A stretch of DNA of 63,646 nucleotides from Desulfarculales bacterium UBA696 (GTDB lineage: Bacteria > Desulfobacterota > Syntrophobacteria > Syntrophobacterales > Syntrophobacteraceae): contig DBMO01000060.1 of the NCBI GenBank assembly GCA_002298995.1, positions 1-63,646 of the forward strand, given 5' to 3'. The notes under the pieces were generated by a model that made no database searches, had not been told where the DNA came from, and worked only from the letters and a program-made list of their open reading frames with translations. Position 1 is the first letter of the stretch, and the number at the start of each line of letters is the position of its first letter. This document shows positions 53,573 to 63,020 of this stretch, one piece after another. The position numbers and the translations under genes are program-made.

Positions 53573-53661
53573 CCTGGACCAGCGGAGAAAATCGTACGCC
53601 ATGCGCAGCAATCCATACCGGTCCCGCCAGGCAACTTCGTCCCGTATCCAGGAGGCAAGAT

Positions 53662-54375
53662 ATGTTCAATTTCTTCAGTAAAAAACCGCGCCCAACAGGG
53701 AAAGTCAGTCTGCTCATAGGAACTATATTCGACAGTCGCTACATGATTGAACTGTGCATACGGAGCATCATCAAATATACCGAATATCCTGACTATCAGA
53801 TTATAGTTGCCGATGCCGGTGTGGATCCACCAACATTTGACTATTTATCCCAATTGGAAACTGCCGGCACCATTAGAATAATAAAGCCGACCGATTCGGA
53901 ACGCCCCAAGGACGACTTGGTGAGAGCCGTGGATACCGAATACTACATGTTGATGCATGATGATATAAGCATAACGCACTATAAGTGGCTTGAAAACAGA
54001 TTGGCCCTAATTAACAGGGATCCAGACAATGCAATAGTTGGGACGGTTGTAAAAAATAGTTGGAAATATCAAGGGAATCGCTTTTTCCCACTTGGCTTGC
54101 TTGTCAGGACAGAGGCGTCTAGGCAAATGAATTTAGTGTGGGGCAGGCAGCGACCTGATTATGACACCGGCGCCCTAGCATACAAGACCTTTTCCGAGCA
54201 GAATAAATACAAGTTCGTAAATTACAAGATATCCAAAGATATCTACCATTTTTCGGAAATGACATGGCCGATGCGCCATACTAACAAAACCTACTCGAAG
54301 CTTGATGAAAAAATGCGGGACCGGGAGAGGAAAATTCAAGAGATCCGAGACATGTTGGATAGAGGCGATTTCTAG
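53662..54375 (+). CDS. Glycosyltransferase-like protein (GT-A, family 2 type)
   Basis: 237 residues from ATG 53662 (ribosome binding site GGAGGCAAGA). A GT-A start is visible: VSLLIGTIFDSRYMIELCIR, YQIIVADAGVDPPTFDYL, and the metal-binding acidic motif YYMLMHDDISI. The C-terminal half is charged and lacks membrane segments. It is AT-richer than the genes on both sides, which suggests separate acquisition. It may add a sugar to a surface polymer or protein; the epimerase downstream could supply the donor. Confidence 0.7.
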   Translation: MFNFFSKKPRPTGKVSLLIGTIFDSRYMIELCIRSIIKYTEYPDYQIIVADAGVDPPTFDYLSQLETAGTIRIIKPTDSERPKDDLVRAVDTEYYMLMHDDISITHYKWLENRLALINRDPDNAIVGTVVKNSWKYQGNRFFPLGLLVRTEASRQMNLVWGRQRPDYDTGALAYKTFSEQNKYKFVNYKISKDIYHFSEMTWPMRHTNKTYSKLDEKMRDRERKIQEIRDMLDRGDF

Positions 54376-54567
54376 TCCTGAATATGAATCCCACCCCGAT
54401 TGGCGGAGTCTCGCGTGGCCCCCGAGTATCCCGGGGTTGCTCGCCACGGGCGTACCGTTCCTGGACAACAAGCGTTGAGAACGGTTGTGTGGATTTTGTG
54501 AAGGTTTCTTCTAGGGACAAGGCCGTTCATAAGTCATTGGCCCAGCTTTGGGGCTTGAGGTAGTGCA

Positions 54568-55536
54568 ATGAATGAATCCCATGCAAAAAAAGAATGCGTG
54601 GTCACCGGCGTTGCCGGATTCGTGGGAAGCCACCTTGCCGAGCGCCTTCTCGCAATGGGCCACACTGTTGTAGGGGTCGATAACTTCTTCTCGGGCCGAT
54701 TGCACAATATAGCTTCCTTCCGGGAACATCCAAACTTCTCGTTCTGTAGGGCCGATGTAAGGGAACAAAATCTGCTGGACCGGCTGAAAAGAGCGCATCC
54801 CGGCTTGAAGTACTGCTTCCACCTGGCCGCCATTGTCAGTGTACCCTATTCGATGGACTACCCTGACCGCACCATGGAGATCAATTACCAGGCGACGGTA
54901 CGCCTCTTGGGAGAAGCTGATCGGCTGGGGTTCACGGCATTTATCTTTGCCGGTTCGGCAGCGGAGTACGGAGATGATCAGCGGACACCTTTGCTGGAAG
55001 GATACGCGACGGAGCGAACACGCCATCTCAGCCCGTACGGGCGGTCAAAGTTTCTTGCTTCAAAGCAGGTTGAGTCAAGCCTGCGAGGAGCCTCCCTGCG
55101 GTTCTTCAATATTTACGGCCCCAGGCAAGACCCAGGGAGTCAGTACAGCGGGGTGATATCGCGGTTCACTGACGCTGCCGCAAAAGGCAGGCCTCTTACC
55201 ATATTAGGGGACGGTCAACAAACTCGTGACTTTGTATATGTGGCTGATGTTGTGGATGCCTATATCCTGGCAGCGGGCCTCAAAGGCAAGAATGGGGCCA
55301 TGCCCCGAGGGATCTATAACATCGGTACGGGCAAAAGCACCACCATTTTGGAACTTGCCGAAGCTATTAAAAGGGCATGCGATAACAACTCAGGCCTAAA
55401 GTTCCTTCCGGAACGACCCGGAGATATTCGTCACTCGCTGGCCGCGGTGGACAAATTCCGGGATACCGCCGGTTGGGAGCCCCGCGTGGATTTGCCTGAC
55501 GGACTTCGGCACACTTTGAATTTTGAGAGCACGTGA
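54568..55536 (+). CDS. NAD-dependent sugar epimerase/dehydratase (SDR)
   Basis: 322 residues. Extended SDR: VTGVAGFVGSHLAERLL (NAD-binding), VGVDNFFSG, FAGSAAEYGD, SPYGRSK (catalytic Tyr-x-x-x-Lys), FNIYGPRQDPGSQYSG and FVYVADVVDAYI. The pattern is that of UDP-glucose/UDP-GlcNAc 4-epimerases. GAGGTAG precedes ATG 54568. It is distinct from the glucuronate epimerase at 12066. It likely supplies a nucleotide sugar for the glycosyltransferase upstream or for EPS. Confidence 0.88.
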   Translation: MNESHAKKECVVTGVAGFVGSHLAERLLAMGHTVVGVDNFFSGRLHNIASFREHPNFSFCRADVREQNLLDRLKRAHPGLKYCFHLAAIVSVPYSMDYPDRTMEINYQATVRLLGEADRLGFTAFIFAGSAAEYGDDQRTPLLEGYATERTRHLSPYGRSKFLASKQVESSLRGASLRFFNIYGPRQDPGSQYSGVISRFTDAAAKGRPLTILGDGQQTRDFVYVADVVDAYILAAGLKGKNGAMPRGIYNIGTGKSTTILELAEAIKRACDNNSGLKFLPERPGDIRHSLAAVDKFRDTAGWEPRVDLPDGLRHTLNFEST

Positions 55537-55575
55537 AAATTGCAACCCGCTGATTGTGGCCGAAAGGAGACCTCC

Positions 55576-55761
55576 ATGAGCGCAGCCTCTCCGTCACAAG
55601 GACCGATGCCGAGTGTCAGAGGAATCTTAATATTCAGAAGATGTGATTTCTGTGGAACTCGACTTAAGCTAATAGGCGAAAGGAGAAGCACTGTTTGCCT
55701 CAAATGTCCAGTGTGCCACAAACACTATATTTTCAAGGAAAGGTCGGACCCGACCACATAG
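55576..55761 (+). CDS. Small zinc-ribbon protein
   Basis: 61 residues, ribosome binding site AAAGGAGA. Two knuckles, CDFCGTRL and CLKCPVCHKHY, could bind one zinc ion; the chain is otherwise basic. I do not recognise the family. It lies 39 bp after the epimerase gene and 85 bp before the beta-helix gene, so it may be co-transcribed with either. Confidence 0.6.
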   Translation: MSAASPSQGPMPSVRGILIFRRCDFCGTRLKLIGERRSTVCLKCPVCHKHYIFKERSDPTT

Positions 55762-55846
55762 AGCAGCGGCCCTTCTCACCGTAATGTGGCTGAGAACGGC
55801 GTAGCCGTACAGTACCTTCACAACGGTCCTGCAGGGGAGAACTATC

Positions 55847-57388
55847 ATGAGAGCAGTATATTCCTCCATATTTTCGCTTCTGCTGTTGATATCACCCGCC
55901 GTACACGAGGCAATTGCAGCGCAGTATTTTGTCTCGCCGACTGGTAGTGACTCGGCTTCGGGTAGTTTGACCGATCCATTGAAAACACCGCAAAGGGCCG
56001 CCGCACTGGCCGTGGCTGGTGACACCATATACTTGCGCGCCGGCCTTTACCGAATTGCCGAGGGCGCCGGCGGTCCGATCGTGTTCGCAAATGCGGGCGC
56101 GAACAACAGCGCGCCCATTACCATGGCGGCATATCCGGGTGAAGCTCCCGTCATAAGTGGGATGTTGGATCGATCCGATCCGTCATTCTGGGCTGTCTAC
56201 AGTGACGACATCTACACCACAACAAATCTCAACGGGTCGGAATTTGACGGGGACATACAACTGGTGGTGCAGGATGACAAGGTTTTGCAGCAAAAATCCA
56301 GCCTCTCGAGCCTGACGGCTCCGGGCCAGGTCTATTTCGACAGGTCCGACCGCCGGCTCTATGTCAAAGCCGTTGGGGGCGGCAATCCGGGCCTTTACCG
56401 GCTGGAGGTCGGCCAGAGCGACAGGCTTTTCCAATTCTTTCCCAGTCATCAATATGTTGTTCTTGAAAACCTCGCTCTTTCCGGCGGCTATTACGGGATT
56501 CAGTGTGAACCGGGTGGAGGCCATCGCACGTTCCGGAAATTGACGATGAAGCATTTCAGGAATGATGCCGTCAAGTTCAACACCACCGGAAACCACGATG
56601 ATCTTGTAGAGTTATGCAAGTTTTCAAGCTACGGAGATTTCGGGATTGACTCTTATGGCTCATCGAACCAGGTGTTCAGGTACAATGAATTCACCGGGAT
56701 CCATCCCTGGAGAGGGGGGGGCGGAATAAAGACCATTGCGGGCAGCAACCACCATGTAATCGAAGGAAATTATATCCACGACCTAGGCGGTCTTGGCTGG
56801 GCGGGGGGACTTGAACTCCGGGAATCACAGTATATTGACGTGATGAACAACCTGATAGCAGGGACGCAAGGTCCGGGCATCAACATATACGGAGACAACG
56901 CTACGATTTCGACACCCGTAACGGATCCTGCATCGCGTTGGATATCGATAGTCAACAACACCATTTACCATACAAAACTGCCGGGCATCTGGCTAAGTAA
57001 GGCCTGCGCGAACATAACGGTCAGGAACAATATAATTTTTCAGATGCCAAGCGACAGTTCAAATTTGAGGGTCGAAATAGGCGCCGAGCTCGGATTCTCC
57101 AGTGACTACAATGACTTCTTCCGCCAGGCAGGATCTCCTGTTAAGTGGCTTTCCACAACGTATGCACTAGGTAGGTACGGCCAGTTGACCCAACAGGATT
57201 TGCATTCCTTTGCCAATGATCCGCACTTCATCGATCCCTCCAGAGGTGATTTCCATCTTGCCTCGGACAGCCCTGCCATTGACAGGGGAACATCGGCAGG
57301 TGCGCCCGCACTGGACGCGGATCAGATTCCCCGCCCGCAGGGCCTCGGTTTCGACCTCGGGGCGTATGAGTACCAGGCCGGCTTCTAG
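55847..57388 (+). CDS. Secreted right-handed beta-helix protein (lyase-like)
   Basis: 513 residues. Signal peptide ends near HEAIAA. The mature start QYFVSPTGSDSASGSLTDPL followed by KTPQRAAAL is the usual opening of parallel beta-helix polysaccharide lyases and related proteins (GSD-x-x-SG...P-T-x-xAA). The helix repeats run through NNLIAGTQGPGINIYGDN and ITVRNNIIF, and the C-terminus has the choice-of-anchor Q-like closing DSPAIDRG and GLGFDLGAYEY. It may cleave or bind the polysaccharide made by the EPS locus. A G8 run lies at about 56714-56721. Confidence 0.8.
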   Translation: MRAVYSSIFSLLLLISPAVHEAIAAQYFVSPTGSDSASGSLTDPLKTPQRAAALAVAGDTIYLRAGLYRIAEGAGGPIVFANAGANNSAPITMAAYPGEAPVISGMLDRSDPSFWAVYSDDIYTTTNLNGSEFDGDIQLVVQDDKVLQQKSSLSSLTAPGQVYFDRSDRRLYVKAVGGGNPGLYRLEVGQSDRLFQFFPSHQYVVLENLALSGGYYGIQCEPGGGHRTFRKLTMKHFRNDAVKFNTTGNHDDLVELCKFSSYGDFGIDSYGSSNQVFRYNEFTGIHPWRGGGGIKTIAGSNHHVIEGNYIHDLGGLGWAGGLELRESQYIDVMNNLIAGTQGPGINIYGDNATISTPVTDPASRWISIVNNTIYHTKLPGIWLSKACANITVRNNIIFQMPSDSSNLRVEIGAELGFSSDYNDFFRQAGSPVKWLSTTYALGRYGQLTQQDLHSFANDPHFIDPSRGDFHLASDSPAIDRGTSAGAPALDADQIPRPQGLGFDLGAYEYQAGF

Positions 57389-57980
57389 TTTATGCAACGG
57401 CCGGGCGTCTCCGAGTTTAAATGATCGCGGGGCAACCCGGTCGTTTGTCCGCCGGATTTTCCGAAACTGCAAATGGAGCATGCTTGGCGTGTGCACCTGA
57501 GAGGCAAGTTCAGTAACGCACGACAAAAGTCCTCGTTATTGCACGTCATCCTGGCCGGGGTATTTTCTCCTGCCGCGGGGCTTGACGCACATGCAACGGG
57601 CTTTTTGCGGATTTCGCCCGCTGCTCCCCCGAGAATTGCCGCGCACTTCACTTTCGGGCCCTCAGCCCGGTCGATTAGACATACCATGCCCTCCGCTGAC
57701 CTTAGCCGATTCAGCCCATCGCCTCGCCACGGCGGTTGCACAAGGCAAACCGTTGACCACCCCCGTTTTACGTACCCACCTTCGCGCTTATGCCCGCCCC
57801 ATCCATGTCAGTGCCTTCCGTGCAAGTACCGAATGGCGATCAACAGATACAACGCCGGGGTGAGGCCTTTCTTTCCAGTGTCAACCTCTGCATGTTTGCA
57901 TGCAGCATTTAAGCTAATCGGGCCGCTCGCTGGTCGATTTGACAGCGAACGGCCCTGGTCAGGACATTAAAAATCGGGCT
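57389..57980. other. 590-bp gap between convergent genes
   Basis: No supported gene. Holds a 13-bp stem with one mismatch at 57920-57955 (GGGCCGCTCGCTG / CAGCGAACGGCCC), probably the terminator of the minus-strand lyase gene, and a small CTGCATG/CATGCAG hairpin just before it. Confidence 0.5.
57920..57955 (-). terminator. Hairpin downstream of the pectate-lyase-like gene
   Basis: 13-bp stem with one mismatch and a 10-nt loop, 26 bp beyond the minus-strand stop. On the minus strand it is followed by CGATTAGC, so the T-run is poor. Confidence 0.5.
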
Positions 57981-59813
57981 TTAGCTATGATAAGGAGGCA
58001 GAGGGGGAAAAACTCCTTTCCTAACGTTATCCACTACTTGCTGGTCGTAGGCATCCCTGGGGGAAGCACCTGCCTGATCGAGCACCGAGATCCTGGCCTC
58101 AGCGGCAGTCTGGGTCACCACAGCCGGCACGGCAAGTGGTGAACTGAGCCTGGATTTGTCAGTCTCCGACGCCGGAAGCACGTTTCCGGAAATCCAGGCC
58201 CTGGAGGTCGCATCGGTGTACCAGATGGCCGAGTCTCCTTTGCTGCTGCCCGGTGTTTGCCCATAATAGTTGTTTACTATGTTCATCGTCGCCGCTGAGC
58301 CCATCGTGGTCGCATAACTGCCCCACTGCCATACCACGTTATTTCTGAAGTCAAAGTTCCCTTCGTTCACATGGGGTACGCGACCGCCAGAGTTGTAATA
58401 GAGGTTATGGTGAAAAGTGATGTTGGTCGTCAGGTTGTATCTCACGAGCTGCTGTTTCCATGTATTTGCAAGAATACAGTAAGAGATTGTGATATCCCGG
58501 CTTTCGCCGTTTGCAAAACCGGTTATGTCCATATTGCCGTCACCCGCCTCGGAGACCGAACAGTGGTCTATAACCGCCAGTCGGCACGAGTTGATCTGAA
58601 GGGAATCATCTCCCGTCTGATTCCTGCGAACCCTCAGACCCTGGAGGATGAAATTATCGCAATTGATGAAGTATAGACCCGCGTTATCAAATGTCACCGA
58701 CGATCCAATTCCATTTAATGTGAAATTCGCCAGGTTCGAAAATTCAAGTTTGGAGGTGTAAGTCCAGTTTCCTTCCAGATTTATGATGGAATTCCCACCC
58801 TTTACCTTGACAGTATTCGCAATTCTCGTCAATTCCGAAGCGCTCCGAGCCGTATAAACGGTGTAGCCCGTTCCACCGGTTGCTGCTTGCCCGAAACCCT
58901 CAAAGCCGATCTGTGGTACTGGAGTCACGGGCTCGTAAGTTATAACGGTTTCGGCTTGGCCTACATTCCCCGAAGCATCATGGGCCATGACGGTGACCGT
59001 GTTTGGACCCTGATTAAGAGCAACCCCCTTTATAGACCACGGTGCCGTGCCGGCTGCGGTACCTGATCGCCCGCTATCGGTCTGCCAGGTAACCGAGATT
59101 ACCCCCGCGTTGTCAAATGCATTTCCAGTGATATCCATGGTGGGGTCCGCGGTCTGGTAATCGGATGGAGGATTCAGGATGGTCACGGTGGGCGGGATAG
59201 TATCCGCGATGGGAGTTACACCGTCATCGAAGGTAACCTCCAAAATGGCTGCATGTAGTGGATTGGCGTCGTAGAGATCCACACGCCGAGTTTTCAGCCA
59301 GGCAGAGAGGATGGTGAGGTGGTTGCCCGATTGCCAATCCGGCAGATTGACTATTTCCTGGACAATGTTTTTGAGATCGGGACCGCCATTGTATTGGTAT
59401 GCGGTCCATGCTGGCGGATTGTCCGAAACCGATGCTCCAGTCTTAGGGCGAGTGCTAAGGTTGTATTTTGTTGCAGAAAAAGCAGAGGAATCCCCGGTTT
59501 CCTCGCCGTAGTAAACTACCGAGGTGGGTTGCGTTCCGTAGCCGGTGCCGTATTGCAGCAGCCTGGCCGACAAAATGGTGGCTCCTGGCTGAATGGCCAC
59601 GTTATCGAACCTGTAGCCGACAATATATTTCATCCCAGGATATACGAAGCCGTATGTGGTCGAAACGCCGCCAGTAATCATGTTTTCAAAGGCATCGTCG
59701 GCGCGTGCCGATACCTTGAAGCTAACCTGTTGTTGCGCGGATTGCGCCAAGTCTTGGAATATCAGGGAGGCGCCAAGAACGACCAGAAGTGTAATACAAA
59801 ACCTTATCTTCAT
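57981..59813 (-). CDS. Secreted pectate-lyase-like (PL1) protein with DNRLRE-like and Ig-like domains
   Basis: 610 residues. Signal peptide ends near LAQSAQ. Residues ~27-205 are the module shared with 36133 and 50340 (VSARADDAFENMITGG, VGYRFDNVAIQPGATILSA, VVYYGEETGDSSAF, LKNIVQEIVNLPDWQSGNHL). An Ig-like domain (~210-297: PTVTILNPPSDYQTADPT) matches the one in the subtilisin. The rest is a PL1 beta-helix: NSIINLEGNWTYT, DDSLQINSCRLAVIDHCSVS, ITFHHNLYYNSGGRVPHVN with the catalytic-type Arg, and the family tail AGASPRDAYDQQVVDNV. It likely cleaves a uronate-containing polymer; the glucuronate epimerase in the locus fits such a substrate. Confidence 0.88.
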   Translation of the reverse strand: MKIRFCITLLVVLGASLIFQDLAQSAQQQVSFKVSARADDAFENMITGGVSTTYGFVYPGMKYIVGYRFDNVAIQPGATILSARLLQYGTGYGTQPTSVVYYGEETGDSSAFSATKYNLSTRPKTGASVSDNPPAWTAYQYNGGPDLKNIVQEIVNLPDWQSGNHLTILSAWLKTRRVDLYDANPLHAAILEVTFDDGVTPIADTIPPTVTILNPPSDYQTADPTMDITGNAFDNAGVISVTWQTDSGRSGTAAGTAPWSIKGVALNQGPNTVTVMAHDASGNVGQAETVITYEPVTPVPQIGFEGFGQAATGGTGYTVYTARSASELTRIANTVKVKGGNSIINLEGNWTYTSKLEFSNLANFTLNGIGSSVTFDNAGLYFINCDNFILQGLRVRRNQTGDDSLQINSCRLAVIDHCSVSEAGDGNMDITGFANGESRDITISYCILANTWKQQLVRYNLTTNITFHHNLYYNSGGRVPHVNEGNFDFRNNVVWQWGSYATTMGSAATMNIVNNYYGQTPGSSKGDSAIWYTDATSRAWISGNVLPASETDKSRLSSPLAVPAVVTQTAAEARISVLDQAGASPRDAYDQQVVDNVRKGVFPPLPPYHS

Positions 59814-60423
59814 GCCTATACTGTTCCTTCCAGTTAGAAAGTGCTCTCTATTTCCGCTCGAAGCTTGTCGAGTCGCGGGTCACGCCTATGCTCAACAGGA
59901 AGGCCGGATCCGCTGGTTTGATCGTGATAATTACCCCTTGTGAACTATCAAGTAACGGGGTTTCAGACAATATCAGTGCATGCGAGGTCTCCTCCTCTGG
60001 AACTTGAAGAAATCGGGGGCGAGCAGGCCCGCAGGCATCCCGCGGCGGACAAATTGGGTGCGAAGGCGCCATTATTTATCCATGGATGATGACGATTCTT
60101 GTTTCGGACGTTTCGGCGGAGAAATTAATGCAATCAGGGTGCCAAGCAGAAGAGGCAGTGGACCGCAAATATTAATCTCACAATCCAAACTGCATGCAAG
60201 GCCCTACGGCTCTGTAGGCTATTGCATACACCCATCATCTCGGCGGCCGGACTCAGACTACCACGCGATACTGGACTCATCTCCAAACACGTTATGCTCA
60301 CCTCGGCGTAAATCTGCATTTTGGCAAAATAAGACGAAAGTATCGTGGGTAATGAGTCAAAAAGCTAGAGAAGCGGCAATTCCCTCGATTACTGCGCCAA
60401 TTTGTCGAAACAGGGGATCCAAT
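59814..60423. promoter_or_regulatory. Divergent region between lyase and hybrid kinase
   Basis: 610 bp containing the promoters of the minus-strand lyase and the plus-strand kinase. An open frame from 59980 joins the kinase but lacks conserved-looking sequence and is not used as its start. CTCGAAGCTTGTCGAG (59859-59874) is a short palindrome upstream of the lyase gene. Nothing else stands out. Confidence 0.4.
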
Positions 60424-62454
60424 ATGAGCGGAAACAGGCTGAATATTCTTTTCATAGACGACGACGAAGACGACTACCTGCTCATTAAAGACCTTCTGTC
60501 GGATGCTCCGGCTTTGAACTTTGATCTGGAATGGGCGAAGACCCTCAAGGCTGGCCTCAATGCCATGGGCAGGCGTCGCTACGACGTCTGTCTTTTGGAC
60601 TACAGGCTTGGAGAGGACGACGGCCTGAAACTGCTCAAGGAACTCAATAAACGCGCCAGTGAGGTGCCGGTCATCTTTTTGACCCAACAGGGCGACTACG
60701 AAATATATGTAGAAGCGATGAGGCTCGGCGCCATGGACTATCTGATCAAGGGGCACATCGACACAAGTCAGCTGGAGAGATCTATCCGGTATTCGATAGA
60801 AAGGAAGAGTACTGACAAAGAGCTTACGAGATACCGTAATCGCCTGGAAGAGCTGGTGGCGGAACGAACAGCTCAACTTGTACAGACCAACAAGAGCCTA
60901 GAGCTGGAAATCGCCGAGCGTAAAAGAGCCGAGGAGGAAAAAGCAAGGCTTGTGATAGCCATCGAGCAAGCCGGGGAGGGGATTATCGTTACGAACACCA
61001 GGGGGGATGTCCAGTATGTAAATCCGGCGTTTGAACGCATCAGCGGCTATGCAAAGGATGAGATTATTGGCAGGAGCGCGCCCATTCTTGGGAGTGGCGA
61101 ACACGGTGATGATTTGCAAAGGCAAATAAACCAGTCGCTCCGCCAGGGCGGCACCTGGAAGGGGCGAATAACAAATAGGAGGAAAGACGGCAGCCTCTAT
61201 GAAGCCGAACTCACGGTCTCACCCGTAAAAGATGCTTCGGGTGATATCTTGAACCACGTGTGTATCTACCTGGATAGAACACACCAGGCAGCGCTGGAGA
61301 GGCAGCTCCGCCAGACTCAAAAGCTGGAGGCCATCGGCACTATGGCCGGAGGAATCGCCCACGACTTTAATAACATCCTGGCTGTTATTTCCGGTCATAC
61401 GGAGCTGGCTCTAATGGGAATCCCGAAGAACAGTACCGCGAGAAAGAACCTGGAGCGGGTTCTTGAAGCAAGTTCACGCGCGGCCGACCTGGTGAGGCAA
61501 ATCATCACCTTCAGTCGCATGGGTGAGCGAGAGCGAAAGCCGCTCTCGCTAGTTCCGATTGTCAAGGAGGCCCTCAAACTCATTCGCGCCACTTTGCCGA
61601 CCACGATCGATATTCGCCAGGAAATTTCCATCCCGCCTGGGGAGGACATGACAATGGCCGACCCAACCCAATTCCACCAGGTCCTGGTAAACCTTTGCGC
61701 CAATGCGGCAGATTCCATGCTTGCCCAGGGCGGAATTTTGCGGGTGATCCTCACAACCCTCGATGTCGACGACCCCCATGCCGCCCAACATCCCGATCTG
61801 AAGCTTGGTCCATACGTGAAGCTTACTGTGCGCGACACGGGACAAGGTATCGATCCGTTGCTTATCGAAAGGATTTTCGATCCGTTCTTTACCACCAAAA
61901 AGCCGGGCGAAGGGACCGGGATGGGACTTGCTGTTGTTCAGGGCATAGTCAAAGACCATGGTGGAGCTATCACCGTTCATAGTGAACCCGGCAAGGGCAC
62001 CGCCTTTCATGTATACCTTCCTAGAATTGGGGATATCATTCCTTTGATAGACGAAGCTGAAATCCTCCCCACCGGCACCGAGTTCATACTCCTGGTCGAC
62101 GATGAGAAAGGCCTGGCTGAATTGGAAAAGGAAGTCCTGGAGTCGCTTGGCTACCGTGTCTGCGCCAAAACCAGCAGTCTTGAAGCCCTTGAGGCTTTCC
62201 GCGCCCAGCCGGATGCTTTTGATCTGGTCTTCACGGACATGACAATGCCGGGCTTGACGGGCGTGGAATTGGCCCGAGAGCTGTTGGCCATTCGTCCCGG
62301 CATACCGATAATTCTCTGTACCGGCTATAGTGAAGAGTTGGCTGAGGAACGATCCAGTGGAGTCGGCATTCGTGAGTTTCTCATGAAACCGGCAAGCAGG
62401 ATGATGGTAGCCCAAGTTGTTCGAAGAGCTCTGGATGGAGTTGGGGAAAAATGA
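60424..62454 (+). CDS. Hybrid histidine kinase: receiver-PAS-HisKA-HATPase-receiver
   Basis: 676 residues from ATG 60424 (AGGGGATCC upstream). N-terminal receiver (ILFIDDDEDDYLLIKDLL; VCLLDYRLGEDDGL; FLTQQGDYEIYVEAMRLGAM), coiled coil, PAS domain (AIEQAGEGIIVTNTRGDVQY; GYAKDEIIGRSAP), HisKA H-box IGTMAGGIAHDFNNILAVI, HATPase (NLCANAADSMLAQGG; DTGQGIDPL; GEGTGMGLAVVQGIV), and a C-terminal receiver (ILLVDDEKGLAELE; VFTDMTMPGLTG; LMKPAS). It is soluble. The organisation allows input from another kinase and internal phosphorelay. It may work with the single-domain regulator at 53174. Target genes are unknown. Confidence 0.92.
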   Translation: MSGNRLNILFIDDDEDDYLLIKDLLSDAPALNFDLEWAKTLKAGLNAMGRRRYDVCLLDYRLGEDDGLKLLKELNKRASEVPVIFLTQQGDYEIYVEAMRLGAMDYLIKGHIDTSQLERSIRYSIERKSTDKELTRYRNRLEELVAERTAQLVQTNKSLELEIAERKRAEEEKARLVIAIEQAGEGIIVTNTRGDVQYVNPAFERISGYAKDEIIGRSAPILGSGEHGDDLQRQINQSLRQGGTWKGRITNRRKDGSLYEAELTVSPVKDASGDILNHVCIYLDRTHQAALERQLRQTQKLEAIGTMAGGIAHDFNNILAVISGHTELALMGIPKNSTARKNLERVLEASSRAADLVRQIITFSRMGERERKPLSLVPIVKEALKLIRATLPTTIDIRQEISIPPGEDMTMADPTQFHQVLVNLCANAADSMLAQGGILRVILTTLDVDDPHAAQHPDLKLGPYVKLTVRDTGQGIDPLLIERIFDPFFTTKKPGEGTGMGLAVVQGIVKDHGGAITVHSEPGKGTAFHVYLPRIGDIIPLIDEAEILPTGTEFILLVDDEKGLAELEKEVLESLGYRVCAKTSSLEALEAFRAQPDAFDLVFTDMTMPGLTGVELARELLAIRPGIPIILCTGYSEELAEERSSGVGIREFLMKPASRMMVAQVVRRALDGVGEK

Positions 62455-63020
62455 CCTTTGAATTTTCGTGCACACCATTTTTCCCCGCCAGGGGCAATGA
62501 ATCTGGTTCTGTCATATCCCAAACAGACCTGTATTGGTTTTCCGACAGTCATGTACGAGAAAGCCTTCATATCCTCCGTTATTATCGCCACCAGCCTTAA
62601 CCCGGACAGGTTCGCGAAAGGACTCATTTCAATTTCGATTTTGAAACCGAATCCTACCATCGAGACCACATTCCGGAATGCGATTTGATCCCATTCAGAC
62701 AATATTCACCCGGATTGCTTCCATGATTTCCCTCACCAAGTCCATTGGCAACCCGGCGGCTCACCTTTGCCAAACTAACGAACCGCGCCTTCGGAAAGAT
62801 GGCGGACCATCTTCAACTCTAAATCTGGAAAATCTTCCGAGTTGGTTGGATGATCAAATTCGCTCCCCTGATCCAAATAGGGTCTCGAAGCCCCATTCAT
62901 GGAAAATGGCGACGTGGCAAGGTCGGTCCGCGGAAAGTCAGTAGCTTTGAAGAGCTGATAATCGCGCTGTAAGTTCTCGTTGAGAGTGTTTTCCCCACCC
63001 TCGTGTATGGAGGTGCTCTC
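62455..63020. other. 565-bp gap without a gene
   Basis: The ORFs at 62458-62688 and 62678-62944 have no recognisable motifs and no good ribosome binding site. I see no strong hairpin or repeat. It presumably contains the promoter of the FN3 protein gene. Confidence 0.45.

Noticed and set aside
54511..55026. Minus-strand ORF of 171 codons within the epimerase gene
   Set aside because: Antisense to a clear SDR gene; no domain of its own.
59980..60423. N-terminal extension of the hybrid kinase by 148 codons
   Set aside because: Sequence lacks any fold-like pattern, and the receiver domain with its own ribosome binding site begins at ATG 60424.
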